From Ascidiaceihabitans donghaensis (GTDB lineage Bacteria; Pseudomonadota; Alphaproteobacteria; Rhodobacterales; Rhodobacteraceae): a stretch of DNA of 64,000 nt. The notes beneath the pieces are model-generated. The model was not told the origin of the DNA, did not search any database, and saw only the letters and a list, made by a program, of their open reading frames with translations. The position numbers and the translations under genes are program-made. How positions within the stretch are numbered: the first letter of the stretch is position 1; each line of letters opens with the position of its first letter. This document shows positions 56,828 through 64,000 of this stretch, in pieces. The DNA lies in NCBI RefSeq assembly GCF_900302465.1, contig NZ_OMOR01000001.1, forward strand, positions 2,294,001 through 2,358,000. The letters are read 5' to 3'.

Positions 56828-58794
56828 TCCGCGGGCACCCCTTGCGGCGTCGCAGCTTTACGGGCGCCCGCGGCCACGCGGAACCTCCGGTCGCTTAGGC
56901 TTAGCAGTCCACCCAAGGCCATCAAAGCGCAGCCAATCCAAATCCAGTTTGTCAAAGGCTTGATGTAGGTCCGAATGGCCCAGCCCCCTGCAGCTTGCGG
57001 GTCGCCAATCACAACGTAGACATCGCGGGCCAGATCATAGTCAATCGCCGCCTCGGTGGTTGGCATTTGTGCCACGGGATAGATCCGCTTTTCAGGACGC
57101 AACTGTGCGATTTCACGCCCGTTTTGCGCCAGTGTCACCAATCCCATGGTGGACAGGTAGTTTGGTCCTTCGAACTCTTCGACACCGTCCAAAGTCAGCG
57201 TATATGCGCCTACATCGAAGGGTTCACCGATCTGGGCGACACGAATGTCCTCTTGCTGCCAAGCCGTTAGCCCAGCGACCCCCATCATAGTGATCCCAAG
57301 CCCCGAATGGGCAACCGTTTTGCCCCAATCAGCACGCGGAAGGCGCAGAAGCCTGCCGAAGCGGTCCCCGCCACGACCAGTGCGCGACAACAGATCCACA
57401 ACGGACCCCATAATCAGCCACGCCGCCAGAAACACCCCAATCGGCCCCAACAAGCTGCGTCCGGTTTGCATCGCCCAAACCAGTCCCCCAATGGCGAAAG
57501 CCAGCAGGAACGCGTATTTCAAAGGCGCCATTGCGCGGGTCAACTGACCACGCTTCCAAGGCAACATGGCGCCGACCGGCAACACCAGGCCCAACACCAA
57601 CATGAAGGGTGTGAACGCCATGTTAAAGAACGGGGGCCCAACGCTGAGCTTTCGGTCAAAAAACATCTCTGCGACCAGCGGCCACATCGTGCCGACAAAC
57701 ACCACAAAGCAACTGACAGCCAACAGCACATTGTTCGTCACCAAAGCGCTTTCACGGCTGACAACCCCAAAGATCCCTTTGGCCTCCATGGTGCTGGCGC
57801 GAAAGGCAAACAACAGCAAAGCCCCACCCATGAAAAAGCCAAGGATCATCAAAATGAACACGCCCCGCTCGGGATCGTTGGCGAAGGCATGCACCGATGT
57901 CAGCAAGCCAGACCGCACAATGAATGTCCCGATCAACGAAAACCCGAACGCCAGAATAGCAAGCAAGATGGTCCAGCTTTTCAAGCTTTCGCGCTTTTCC
58001 ACGACAATAGCGGAATGCAGCAACGCGGCGGCCAACAGCCAAGGCATGAATGATGCGTTTTCGACCGGATCCCAGAACCAGAACCCGCCCCAGCCAAGTT
58101 CATAATACGCCCACCACGATCCAAGCGCGATACCGATGGTCAAAAACACCCATGCGGCTAAGGTCCAAGGACGCACCCAACGGCCCCATGCCGCATCCAC
58201 GCGTCCTTCGATCAAGGCTGCAACCGCAAAGCTGAACGCCATGCTGAGACCAACGTAGCCCAAATACAAGAACGGCGGATGGAACGCCAAACCGGGATCT
58301 TGCAAAAGCGGGTTCAGATCTTGTCCGTCAAACGGAGGAACGCCCAAGCGCACAAACGGGTTGGACGTGAAAATGATGAAAGCGAAAAACGCCACTGCAA
58401 TGGCGGATTGCACCGCAAGAACCCGGGCGCGCAAGGTTGGGGGCAAGTTATTGCCGAACCAGGCGGCTGTCGCGCCGAACAATGTCACGATCAGCACCCA
58501 AAGCAGCATTGATCCTTCGTGATTGCCCCACGTGCCGCTGATTTTGTACAAAAGCGGTTTTGCAGAATGGCTGTTCAACACCACAAGACGCAGGCTGAAA
58601 TCAGATGTCACAAATGCCCAAGTCAGTGCAGCAAACGAAAAAGCCGTCAGCAGGAACTGCGCCGATGCTGCGGGTTCTGCAACCGCCATCCAAGACGACC
58701 AGCGTTTGTGTGCCCCGATCAGGGGAACAATAGTCTGCACGATCGCCACAACAAAGGCGAGCAGCAGTGCGAAATGTCCAAGCTCTGTAATCAT
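56824..58794 (-). CDS. ccmF: Cytochrome c heme lyase subunit CcmF
   Basis: 656 residues with about 15 membrane helices and the tryptophan-rich WWD-type heme domain (GWGGFWFWDPVENASFMPWL). It is the core of the heme lyase that ligates heme to CxxCH motifs in the periplasm. ATG at 58794 begins MITELGHFALLLAF as in homologues. It is separated from ccmE by the holin/endolysin pair. Confidence 0.95.
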   Translation of the reverse strand: MITELGHFALLLAFVVAIVQTIVPLIGAHKRWSSWMAVAEPAASAQFLLTAFSFAALTWAFVTSDFSLRLVVLNSHSAKPLLYKISGTWGNHEGSMLLWVLIVTLFGATAAWFGNNLPPTLRARVLAVQSAIAVAFFAFIIFTSNPFVRLGVPPFDGQDLNPLLQDPGLAFHPPFLYLGYVGLSMAFSFAVAALIEGRVDAAWGRWVRPWTLAAWVFLTIGIALGSWWAYYELGWGGFWFWDPVENASFMPWLLAAALLHSAIVVEKRESLKSWTILLAILAFGFSLIGTFIVRSGLLTSVHAFANDPERGVFILMILGFFMGGALLLFAFRASTMEAKGIFGVVSRESALVTNNVLLAVSCFVVFVGTMWPLVAEMFFDRKLSVGPPFFNMAFTPFMLVLGLVLPVGAMLPWKRGQLTRAMAPLKYAFLLAFAIGGLVWAMQTGRSLLGPIGVFLAAWLIMGSVVDLLSRTGRGGDRFGRLLRLPRADWGKTVAHSGLGITMMGVAGLTAWQQEDIRVAQIGEPFDVGAYTLTLDGVEEFEGPNYLSTMGLVTLAQNGREIAQLRPEKRIYPVAQMPTTEAAIDYDLARDVYVVIGDPQAAGGWAIRTYIKPLTNWIWIGCALMALGGLLSLSDRRFRVAAGARKAATPQGVPAE

Positions 58795-58876
58795 ACCTAA
58801 CGGTATAGGGCCGCATCCGCCCCGCGCCAATGGAATTCCCCAAATTCAGGTGATCACATTGTCGCGGGGAAAAGCA

Positions 58877-59452
58877 TCACGCTTTGCGACGTTTCCAAGC
58901 GTCAAGGGCAGCATTGGCATCAGGCAGGATAGATGCAACACCCAGACGTGCATCTTGCCCGGTATCTGCGGCACCTATGCTGTCCGCCCGCAAGCTGCGC
59001 AGGGCTTGGATGTTTTCCATGACTTGCGGAACATGCGCCATCGATCCCACGATCTCGCGCTGAAATTGCTGGCTTTTGACTTGGTGACGAGCACCAAAAT
59101 AAAAGGATACGATCACCCCCAACAACCACCAAAGGGGTTCAGGCACCAAAGCGATGCCTTGCATACGCTCTGCAAACCAAAGCGGGTTGACCATGGCGGA
59201 CACAAACAGCCCCATCGTGCCCAGTGCCAAAGCAGGCCGCGGCAAACGATTAACGCCATCCATAAACCGGTCAAAACCGCCTTGGCGTGGCACCTCGAAC
59301 TCGCGTCCGTATTGCTGCATGGCTTGACCTTGAATACGCGCTTGACGCCCGGCGCCATTTTCGGCGTTCTCCCGAAAGACATGTGCTGTGTCGCGGATGA
59401 CATTGCTGCCCCCGCCAAAGACCAGACCAAACATACGTTCTATCAACCCCAT
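58877..59452 (-). CDS. GTA-type 3TM holin
   Basis: 191 residues. N-terminal amphipathic segment (MGLIERMFGLVFGGGSNVIR), central hydrophobic helices (LALGTMGLFVSAMV and LWWLLGVIVSFYFG), charged C-terminus ending WKRRKA. This matches the three-transmembrane holins associated with gene transfer agents in Rhodobacterales. The gene overlaps the endolysin gene by ten bases. A holin opens the inner membrane so the endolysin can reach peptidoglycan. Confidence 0.85.
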   Translation of the reverse strand: MGLIERMFGLVFGGGSNVIRDTAHVFRENAENGAGRQARIQGQAMQQYGREFEVPRQGGFDRFMDGVNRLPRPALALGTMGLFVSAMVNPLWFAERMQGIALVPEPLWWLLGVIVSFYFGARHQVKSQQFQREIVGSMAHVPQVMENIQALRSLRADSIGAADTGQDARLGVASILPDANAALDAWKRRKA

Positions 59453-60054
59453 GATGCGATCCTTTGCTGAAATTGTTCCGCTGACAGGTGGTATTTGGGT
59501 GAAATGAATTCTTCTGCGCGGGTGATCCAGCCGCCTTTGCCCCCTGCCCGTGTCCTTGCATATTTTCGACTGGCGCTGCGTTTGTCTGCGATGCGAAAAT
59601 AATAGTTACGGCGTGCGATGCCATATGCGTCCACCATGTAGCCGCGCGCCTGTTTGTGGGCGGCATGTGTGGCGCCGATTGATTGTGGTCCAAGTGCGCC
59701 GTCCACAACAACTGCCTGCCCCATGTCGCGCAACAAGCGTTGCAAAATCTTCACCGCATTGCCACCTGCGTTGACATACATGTCAAACACTGTCGCATGC
59801 AGCACTTTGGGCAGCTCTGCGATTTGGGGGCGCTCAAAGTAGTGCTTTACGAAAATATCAATGGCCTGCGCACGGCTGAGTGCCTGAACGTCACGCGGTG
59901 TGATTGCGCCATCGCGGTCCAGATCCAGCCCCAACCGGCGCATGGTGTGGATGGTTACGCCAAAATTTGTAGCCCCTCCGGGATCATCGGGATCGTTGAC
60001 GTACCCACCTTCACGGTGAACAATCTGGGTTGCAATGTCGTGAACCGTTTGCAT
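59443..60054 (-). CDS. GH108 endolysin (GTA-type lysozyme)
   Basis: 203 residues: glycoside hydrolase family 108 with catalytic Glu15 in VHREGGYVNDP and GATNFGVTIH, then a PG_binding_3 C-terminal region (GALGPQSIGATHA, GWITRAEEFI). It cleaves peptidoglycan. No signal peptide, consistent with release through the adjacent holin. Upstream in-frame starts at 60072 and 60102 are possible. In Rhodobacter capsulatus the endolysin/holin genes lie outside the main gene transfer agent cluster, as seems to be so here. Confidence 0.88.
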   Translation of the reverse strand: MQTVHDIATQIVHREGGYVNDPDDPGGATNFGVTIHTMRRLGLDLDRDGAITPRDVQALSRAQAIDIFVKHYFERPQIAELPKVLHATVFDMYVNAGGNAVKILQRLLRDMGQAVVVDGALGPQSIGATHAAHKQARGYMVDAYGIARRNYYFRIADKRSASRKYARTRAGGKGGWITRAEEFISPKYHLSAEQFQQRIASWG

Positions 60055-60142
60055 GTCGCTGCCTCGCCGCATGTTTCGTTGCGGCAAGACTGCACATATC
60101 AAGGTTAACGCAAGGCTTGGGCTGCGTACGGTGCGGCGCTGT

Positions 60143-60586
60143 TCATGCCTCCGGCTCGACGTAAACGCCTTGTTCTTTCAAAGCGTCGATAACTTCGGAT
60201 GGCATATATGTCTCGTCATGTTTGGCCAATATTTCAGACGCTTCAAAGATGCCGTTCACGTAACGGCCAGTGCCCACCATACCTTGATTCTCTTCGAACA
60301 AGTCCGGCAAAACGCCTGTGTAAACCGCAGGGACCGAGGCCCCGCCGTCCGTCACAACAAACCGAATGCTTTCGCCCTGCCCGCGCACAATAGACCCTTC
60401 TTCAACCAAGCCACCGATGCGAAACACCTCTGTTGGTGGTGGGGGGGCATCAACAACCTGGCTTGGCGAGCGGAAGAAATTGATCCCGTCGCGCATCGCG
60501 TAACCAATCAGAACTGTGGACAAAACCAACGCAACAGCCGCAACAGCAATCACTTGAATACGGCGTTGTTTTTTCAGCGATTTCAT
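60143..60586 (-). CDS. ccmE: Heme chaperone CcmE
   Basis: 147 residues: N-terminal membrane anchor (IQVIAVAAVALVLSTVLIGY), a periplasmic OB-fold (VFRIGGLVEEGSIVRG, VVTDGGASVPAVYTGVLPDL), and heme-binding His123 with Tyr127 in AKHDETYMP. It carries heme to CcmF/CcmH. The gene lies between argC and the endolysin gene. Confidence 0.95.
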   Translation of the reverse strand: MKSLKKQRRIQVIAVAAVALVLSTVLIGYAMRDGINFFRSPSQVVDAPPPPTEVFRIGGLVEEGSIVRGQGESIRFVVTDGGASVPAVYTGVLPDLFEENQGMVGTGRYVNGIFEASEILAKHDETYMPSEVIDALKEQGVYVEPEA

Positions 60587-60601
60587 CAGCAGCTCCTGCG
60601 G

Positions 60602-61630
60602 TTACGGGAACAAAGGCGCCATCATAAGGCCTTCGGTCTCTTCCACACCTAACATCAGATTGGCATTTTGCAACGCCTGCCCGCTGCTACCTTTTGTCAG
60701 GTTATCCAACGCTGCAACAACTATCGCACGGCCATCGATACGATCTTTTATGACGCCGATATGGCAAAAATTCGACCCGCGGATGTGGCGCGTGCTTGGG
60801 GCTTCGCCCATAGGTAGAACTTCGATAAAGGGTTCATTCAAATAGGCTTGCGCCATCGTGTCATAGATCTTTTGTGCATCACCTTTGACATAGGTTGTGG
60901 CCAAAATTCCGCGATTGGCAGGAACCAGATGTGGCGTAAACTGCACATGCACCGGACGTCCCGCCAGGGCTGTGAATTCCTGATCAAACTCCCCCAGATG
61001 CCGATGCGTGCCACCAACGGCGTAGGCATGATAGCCTTCGGACAGTTCTGCATGCAGCAGGTTTTCTTTCAAGGCGCGCCCCGCCCCTGATACCGCACAC
61101 TTTAGGTCCAAGATGATCTCGTCCAGATCAATGACGCCAGCGGCAATCAACGGGCGCAACGCAAATTGGCCAGTGGCCGCATTACATCCGGTGCCCGCAA
61201 CCAAACGGGCCGCTGCGATGTCGTCGCGGTAGAATTCGGTCAAACCGTAGACCGCCTCACCTTGCATCTCAACGGCGCTGTGCGGGTTGCCGTACCACTG
61301 GGCATAGGCTTCCGGATCACGCAGCCTGAAATCGGCACTCAGATCAACGATTTTCAGTGTCTTTGGCAGATCGCGAATGACCTCTTGGCTGGTTTTATGG
61401 GGCAAGGCGCAAAAGCACAGATCAATCCCGGACCAGTCTATTTTATCAAAGCTGACCATATCCGGTAAATCCAGATGGCGCAGATGCGGGAACACTTGCG
61501 CGATGCTTTGTCCGGCTTTGGAATAGGCGCCCAAAGCCTTGATTTGCATAGCGGAATGCCCGTCAATCAGCCGAATAAGTTCGGCACCTGTGTACCCACT
61601 GGCGCCCAGAATTGCGATAGAATGTGTCAT
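60602..61630 (-). CDS. argC: N-acetyl-gamma-glutamyl-phosphate reductase
   Basis: 342 residues; third step of arginine synthesis, NADPH-dependent. [14 protein letters not shown] is the nucleotide loop, the active-site Cys lies in [13 protein letters not shown], and [13 protein letters not shown] and [13 protein letters not shown] are conserved. Followed by ccmE 15 bases downstream. Confidence 0.96.
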   Translation of the reverse strand: MTHSIAILGASGYTGAELIRLIDGHSAMQIKALGAYSKAGQSIAQVFPHLRHLDLPDMVSFDKIDWSGIDLCFCALPHKTSQEVIRDLPKTLKIVDLSADFRLRDPEAYAQWYGNPHSAVEMQGEAVYGLTEFYRDDIAAARLVAGTGCNAATGQFALRPLIAAGVIDLDEIILDLKCAVSGAGRALKENLLHAELSEGYHAYAVGGTHRHLGEFDQEFTALAGRPVHVQFTPHLVPANRGILATTYVKGDAQKIYDTMAQAYLNEPFIEVLPMGEAPSTRHIRGSNFCHIGVIKDRIDGRAIVVAALDNLTKGSSGQALQNANLMLGVEETEGLMMAPLFP

Positions 61631-61656
61631 GTTGGTCTCGTGTGTTTAGATCAGGA

Positions 61657-62466
61657 TCAAGCGGCGTCAAAGCTGATCTGTCGTCGCAAAAATTGCGTCG
61701 CGCGGTCACTGACGCGCTTGGGATCGCCTGTGGTTAGATTGGCGCTTTCGCCTGCTCCGATTTTGTCAGGATGGCGGCCCAGATAGTCAGCCAGGCTTTC
61801 GCCCACCAAATCGGCTTGTGAGAACAGCTTCACATCAGCGCCCAAAGCCGCTTGAAACGCATCTTTCATCAAAGGATAATGCGTACACCCTAAAATGCCC
61901 GCTTGCGGTTGCGGCATCTTACGCATCAACGCATCCACATGGCTGCGCACAAGTGCTTCGGCAAGGATCATGTCACCGTCTTCGATGGCATCTACCACAC
62001 CGCCACAGGCCTGCGCTTCGACGTCGACGCCAATAGCACGGAACGCGAGCTCACGCTGAAATGCGCGGCTGGCCACTGTCGCAGGGGTCGCAAACAACGC
62101 CACGTGTTTTACCTCGACCTCACGGGGCGGAGAATTGTCACCCCACTGCCTTTCAGTCAGCGCCTCGATCAAGGGGACAAACACACCCAAGACACGCTTG
62201 CCTTCCGGTATCCAGCCTTCTTGCATCCGACGCAAAGCGGCAGCAGAGGCTGTGTTGCAGGCCAAAATCACCAAATCGCAACCGGCATCGAACAGGCGTT
62301 GCACGGCTTTACAGGTCAAGTCGTAGATGTCATCGGCTGTGCGCACGCCGTAAGGCGCATTGGCGCTGTCAGCAAGATACACGAATTCGACATCCGGCAA
62401 ACGCTTTTGCACGGCCTCCAGAACGGTCAAGCCGCCTAAACCACTGTCAAAAATACCAACCGCCAT
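61657..62466 (-). CDS. murI: Glutamate racemase
   Basis: 269 residues; makes D-glutamate for peptidoglycan. Motifs are [14 protein letters not shown], the first catalytic Cys in [12 protein letters not shown] and the second in [13 protein letters not shown]. It precedes argC by 26 bases, likely in one transcript with the acyltransferase gene upstream. Confidence 0.96.
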   Translation of the reverse strand: MAVGIFDSGLGGLTVLEAVQKRLPDVEFVYLADSANAPYGVRTADDIYDLTCKAVQRLFDAGCDLVILACNTASAAALRRMQEGWIPEGKRVLGVFVPLIEALTERQWGDNSPPREVEVKHVALFATPATVASRAFQRELAFRAIGVDVEAQACGGVVDAIEDGDMILAEALVRSHVDALMRKMPQPQAGILGCTHYPLMKDAFQAALGADVKLFSQADLVGESLADYLGRHPDKIGAGESANLTTGDPKRVSDRATQFLRRQISFDAA

Positions 62467-62484
62467 CAGGCCACCCCAACTTTG

Positions 62485-63408
62485 CTATCGAAGTTTGGTT
62501 TCAAACTCGTACCCAAGATCAAAGCTTTGATTTGGGCTTGGAGACAGCTCATACGTGGCTTTGCGCAGGAAATCCATCATCTGTTTGCTGTCGCCACGAA
62601 AGCTGTTCAAGACGTCGCGGCCAATCGGATTGCCGATGGCCACGCGCACAGGTGTATCGACGCGTGTTTTGAATTCTTTGATAAGCAATCCAAGGCGCAG
62701 GGTGCTGTGCAAATGGCTGGCGATCTGAAACATCCGGCTGGTGTGCCCGTCAAAATATACGGGTACTACTATGGCATCAGACTGTGCGATCAGCCTGGCC
62801 GTAAAATGACGCCAACCGGGATCCAAAGGCTGGCCAAAAGGCCGCTCTGCCGTGCTTACCGTGCCACCGGGAAACACACCCAGTGCACCGCCGTTGCGCA
62901 AATAAGACAGGGCATCTTTACGGGTTTGAAGATTAAGCAACGCCGCGTCTTTGGATGCGTCAAAAGAGATCGGCAAAACAATCCTGTTCAATGCGTCCGC
63001 TTTACAAAACACCGAATTGGCCAGTATTCGAAAATCTCCACGCGCTTGGGACAACATATGTCCCATCATCAGCCCGTCCAGAATACCATAAGGGTGATTG
63101 GCAATCAAAATAACTGGACCGTTGCGCGGAATGTTGGACAATGCCCCCTCGAAGATGTCCAGTCCAAGGCCATATCGATCCACCATAACGGACCAAAAGT
63201 CGCGGCCCGCAGCCACTTCTGCCTCATAGCCTTGCGCACGTTTTATGAGACCCAAACGTCCAGTGGAATTCTCAATCACGCGTATCACCGCACGTCCTGC
63301 TGTGGAGGATGCGGAATGGGCGTAGGTGATATCGCGTGTGACATCACGGCGTGAAAGCTTTTGTGACGGCACGTATGACGGGGCCATGGCTTTGGTTCCC
63401 AGCGGCAT
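62485..63408 (-). CDS. PlsC-like lysophospholipid acyltransferase
   Basis: 307 residues of the LPLAT family. The HX4D-like catalytic motif appears as NHPYGILDG, with VFPGGTVS as block III, and FDASKDAALLNLQTR between them. The amphipathic N-terminus suggests membrane association. Possible roles are 1-acyl-glycerol-3-phosphate acylation or, given olsB elsewhere in the window, the O-acylation of lyso-ornithine lipid; the sequence alone does not decide. A Met at 63387 is an alternative start. Confidence 0.82.
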   Translation of the reverse strand: MPLGTKAMAPSYVPSQKLSRRDVTRDITYAHSASSTAGRAVIRVIENSTGRLGLIKRAQGYEAEVAAGRDFWSVMVDRYGLGLDIFEGALSNIPRNGPVILIANHPYGILDGLMMGHMLSQARGDFRILANSVFCKADALNRIVLPISFDASKDAALLNLQTRKDALSYLRNGGALGVFPGGTVSTAERPFGQPLDPGWRHFTARLIAQSDAIVVPVYFDGHTSRMFQIASHLHSTLRLGLLIKEFKTRVDTPVRVAIGNPIGRDVLNSFRGDSKQMMDFLRKATYELSPSPNQSFDLGYEFETKLR

Positions 63409-63478
63409 GTTTGATCTGTCAGTGTTTTAGACGCTGCGCTTCATTGTGCACAGACCTTATGACACAGATGTGACATCT

Positions 63479-64000
63479 CTATTCCGCCGCGCGCGCCATA
63501 GGTGCCCCACCTGATTTAATGGCACTTAGCAATTCTTCACGCCGCTTTGCCGCCTTGGCCTCATTTTGGGCCTTCACAGAACCAAAGCCCCTTATTTGCA
63601 AAGGCAGCTCCGCCAACGCCACAATCGCGTCTTTGGTGTCCGCCGTCAGCAGCGGCAAAACAGCTTTCATGTCGGCCTCAAATTGCTTGATCAGGGCACG
63701 TTCCATTTTTCGTTCCGCTGTGTAGCCAAACACATCCAAAGGCGTGCCACGCAAGCGTTTGAACTTGGTTAACATGCGCAGTGGCGTTTCCAACCATTGC
63801 CCAAATTCACGCTTCATCGGGCGCCCTTCGGGTCCCATCTTCGACAACATGGGCGGGGCCAGATTGAAGGTCATTTTGAAGTCGCCATCAAACTCTGCAC
63901 GCGCCTTTTCACGAGAGGTCAAAAGCAGGCGCGCTACTTCGTACTCATCCTTATAAGACAAAAGCTTATGATAGCCTTTTAATGCAGCTTTTTTAACGTC
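63479..64000 (-). CDS. Indolepyruvate ferredoxin oxidoreductase, C-terminal part (cut by window end)
   Basis: The reading frame is open to the right edge; 173 residues are visible. AALKGYHKLLSYKDEYEVAR followed by FNLAPPMLSKMGPEGRPMK, FGQWLETPLRMLTKFKRLRG and a C-terminal FGYTAERKMERALI match the end of the fused alphaproteobacterial indolepyruvate:ferredoxin oxidoreductase, which oxidises aryl pyruvates from aromatic amino acids. TTG at 63961 is internal and not a start. The TPP and Fe-S parts are outside the window. Confidence 0.85.
   Translation of the reverse strand, partial: DVKKAALKGYHKLLSYKDEYEVARLLLTSREKARAEFDGDFKMTFNLAPPMLSKMGPEGRPMKREFGQWLETPLRMLTKFKRLRGTPLDVFGYTAERKMERALIKQFEADMKAVLPLLTADTKDAIVALAELPLQIRGFGSVKAQNEAKAAKRREELLSAIKSGGAPMARAAE

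Noticed and set aside
58877-60054. A prophage
   Set aside because: Only lysis genes are present; no integrase, capsid or tail genes and no att-like repeats in the flanking ccm genes.
63479-64000. A short complete gene starting at the TTG near 63961
   Set aside because: The frame stays open to the window edge with family-typical residues, so it is the end of a longer gene rather than a short one or a pseudogene.

Overview
The window looks like a chromosomal segment of a Roseobacter-group alphaproteobacterium (Rhodobacteraceae). Support comes from the gene content and order: yceD-rpmF-plsX-fabH-ihfA-merR; dgt-argS-SPOR-nagZ-scpA-scpB; trpGDC-moaC-moeA-lexA-comEC; a Mur-type Fur protein; a one-cysteine DksA; a lexA promoter with a GAAC-N7-GAAC SOS box; and a gene-transfer-agent-type holin/endolysin pair. 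By eye the GC content is in the mid-50s percent, except for one AT-rich island. I cannot name the genus. Coding density is high, and many neighbouring genes overlap by four bases (ATGA), so translational coupling is common.

Layout. 1-7.8 kb: 3' end of selO, an EamA transporter, a glycine-rich DUF533 protein, a 263-bp foldback element, an unrecognised protein, RNA helicase rhlE with a terminator and a possible coupled small gene, fur/mur, a lone CheB-type methylesterase and a second EamA transporter. 7.8-20.2 kb: enolase, an amine oxidase-like flavoprotein, a cupin, a desaturase, anmK, tyrS, acyltransferases, an SDR, an ABC-F ATPase, olsB and bamE. 20.3-25.3 kb: the yceD-rpmF-plsX-fabH-ihfA-merR group and tRNA-Pro(GGG). 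25.4-33.3 kb: dcd, then the leftward dgt to scpB group. 33.4-35.2 kb: erpA facing a low-GC two-gene cassette, which encodes a protein with six repeated FSSGS cores and a 354-residue partner. 35.5-44.8 kb: exonuclease III, a flavin monooxygenase, dksA, a MoxR ATPase, a GNAT/lipoprotein/VWA operon behind a CtrA-type site, and cell-envelope proteins. 44.9-54.9 kb: trpGDC, moaC, moeA, lexA, comEC, gltX and gltA. 55-64 kb: an enoyl-CoA hydratase, ccmE and ccmF-ccmH separated by an endolysin/holin pair, argC, murI, an acyltransferase, and the C-terminal end of an indolepyruvate ferredoxin oxidoreductase that runs off the edge.

Functional themes are mostly housekeeping: translation (tyrS, argS, gltX, rpmF, tRNA), lipid and envelope synthesis (plsX, fabH, olsB, nagZ, anmK, murI, bamE), nucleotide hygiene (dcd, dgt, xth, lexA), chromosome condensation (scpA/scpB, ihfA), tryptophan and molybdopterin synthesis, and cytochrome c maturation.

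The most interesting segment is 33.7-35.5 kb. A small protein made of near-identical FSSGSAP cores with divergent codons, a dedicated partner gene and an upstream region of about 20-23% GC look like a multi-core precursor peptide and its partner. The second is the GTA-like lysis pair placed inside the cytochrome c maturation cluster.
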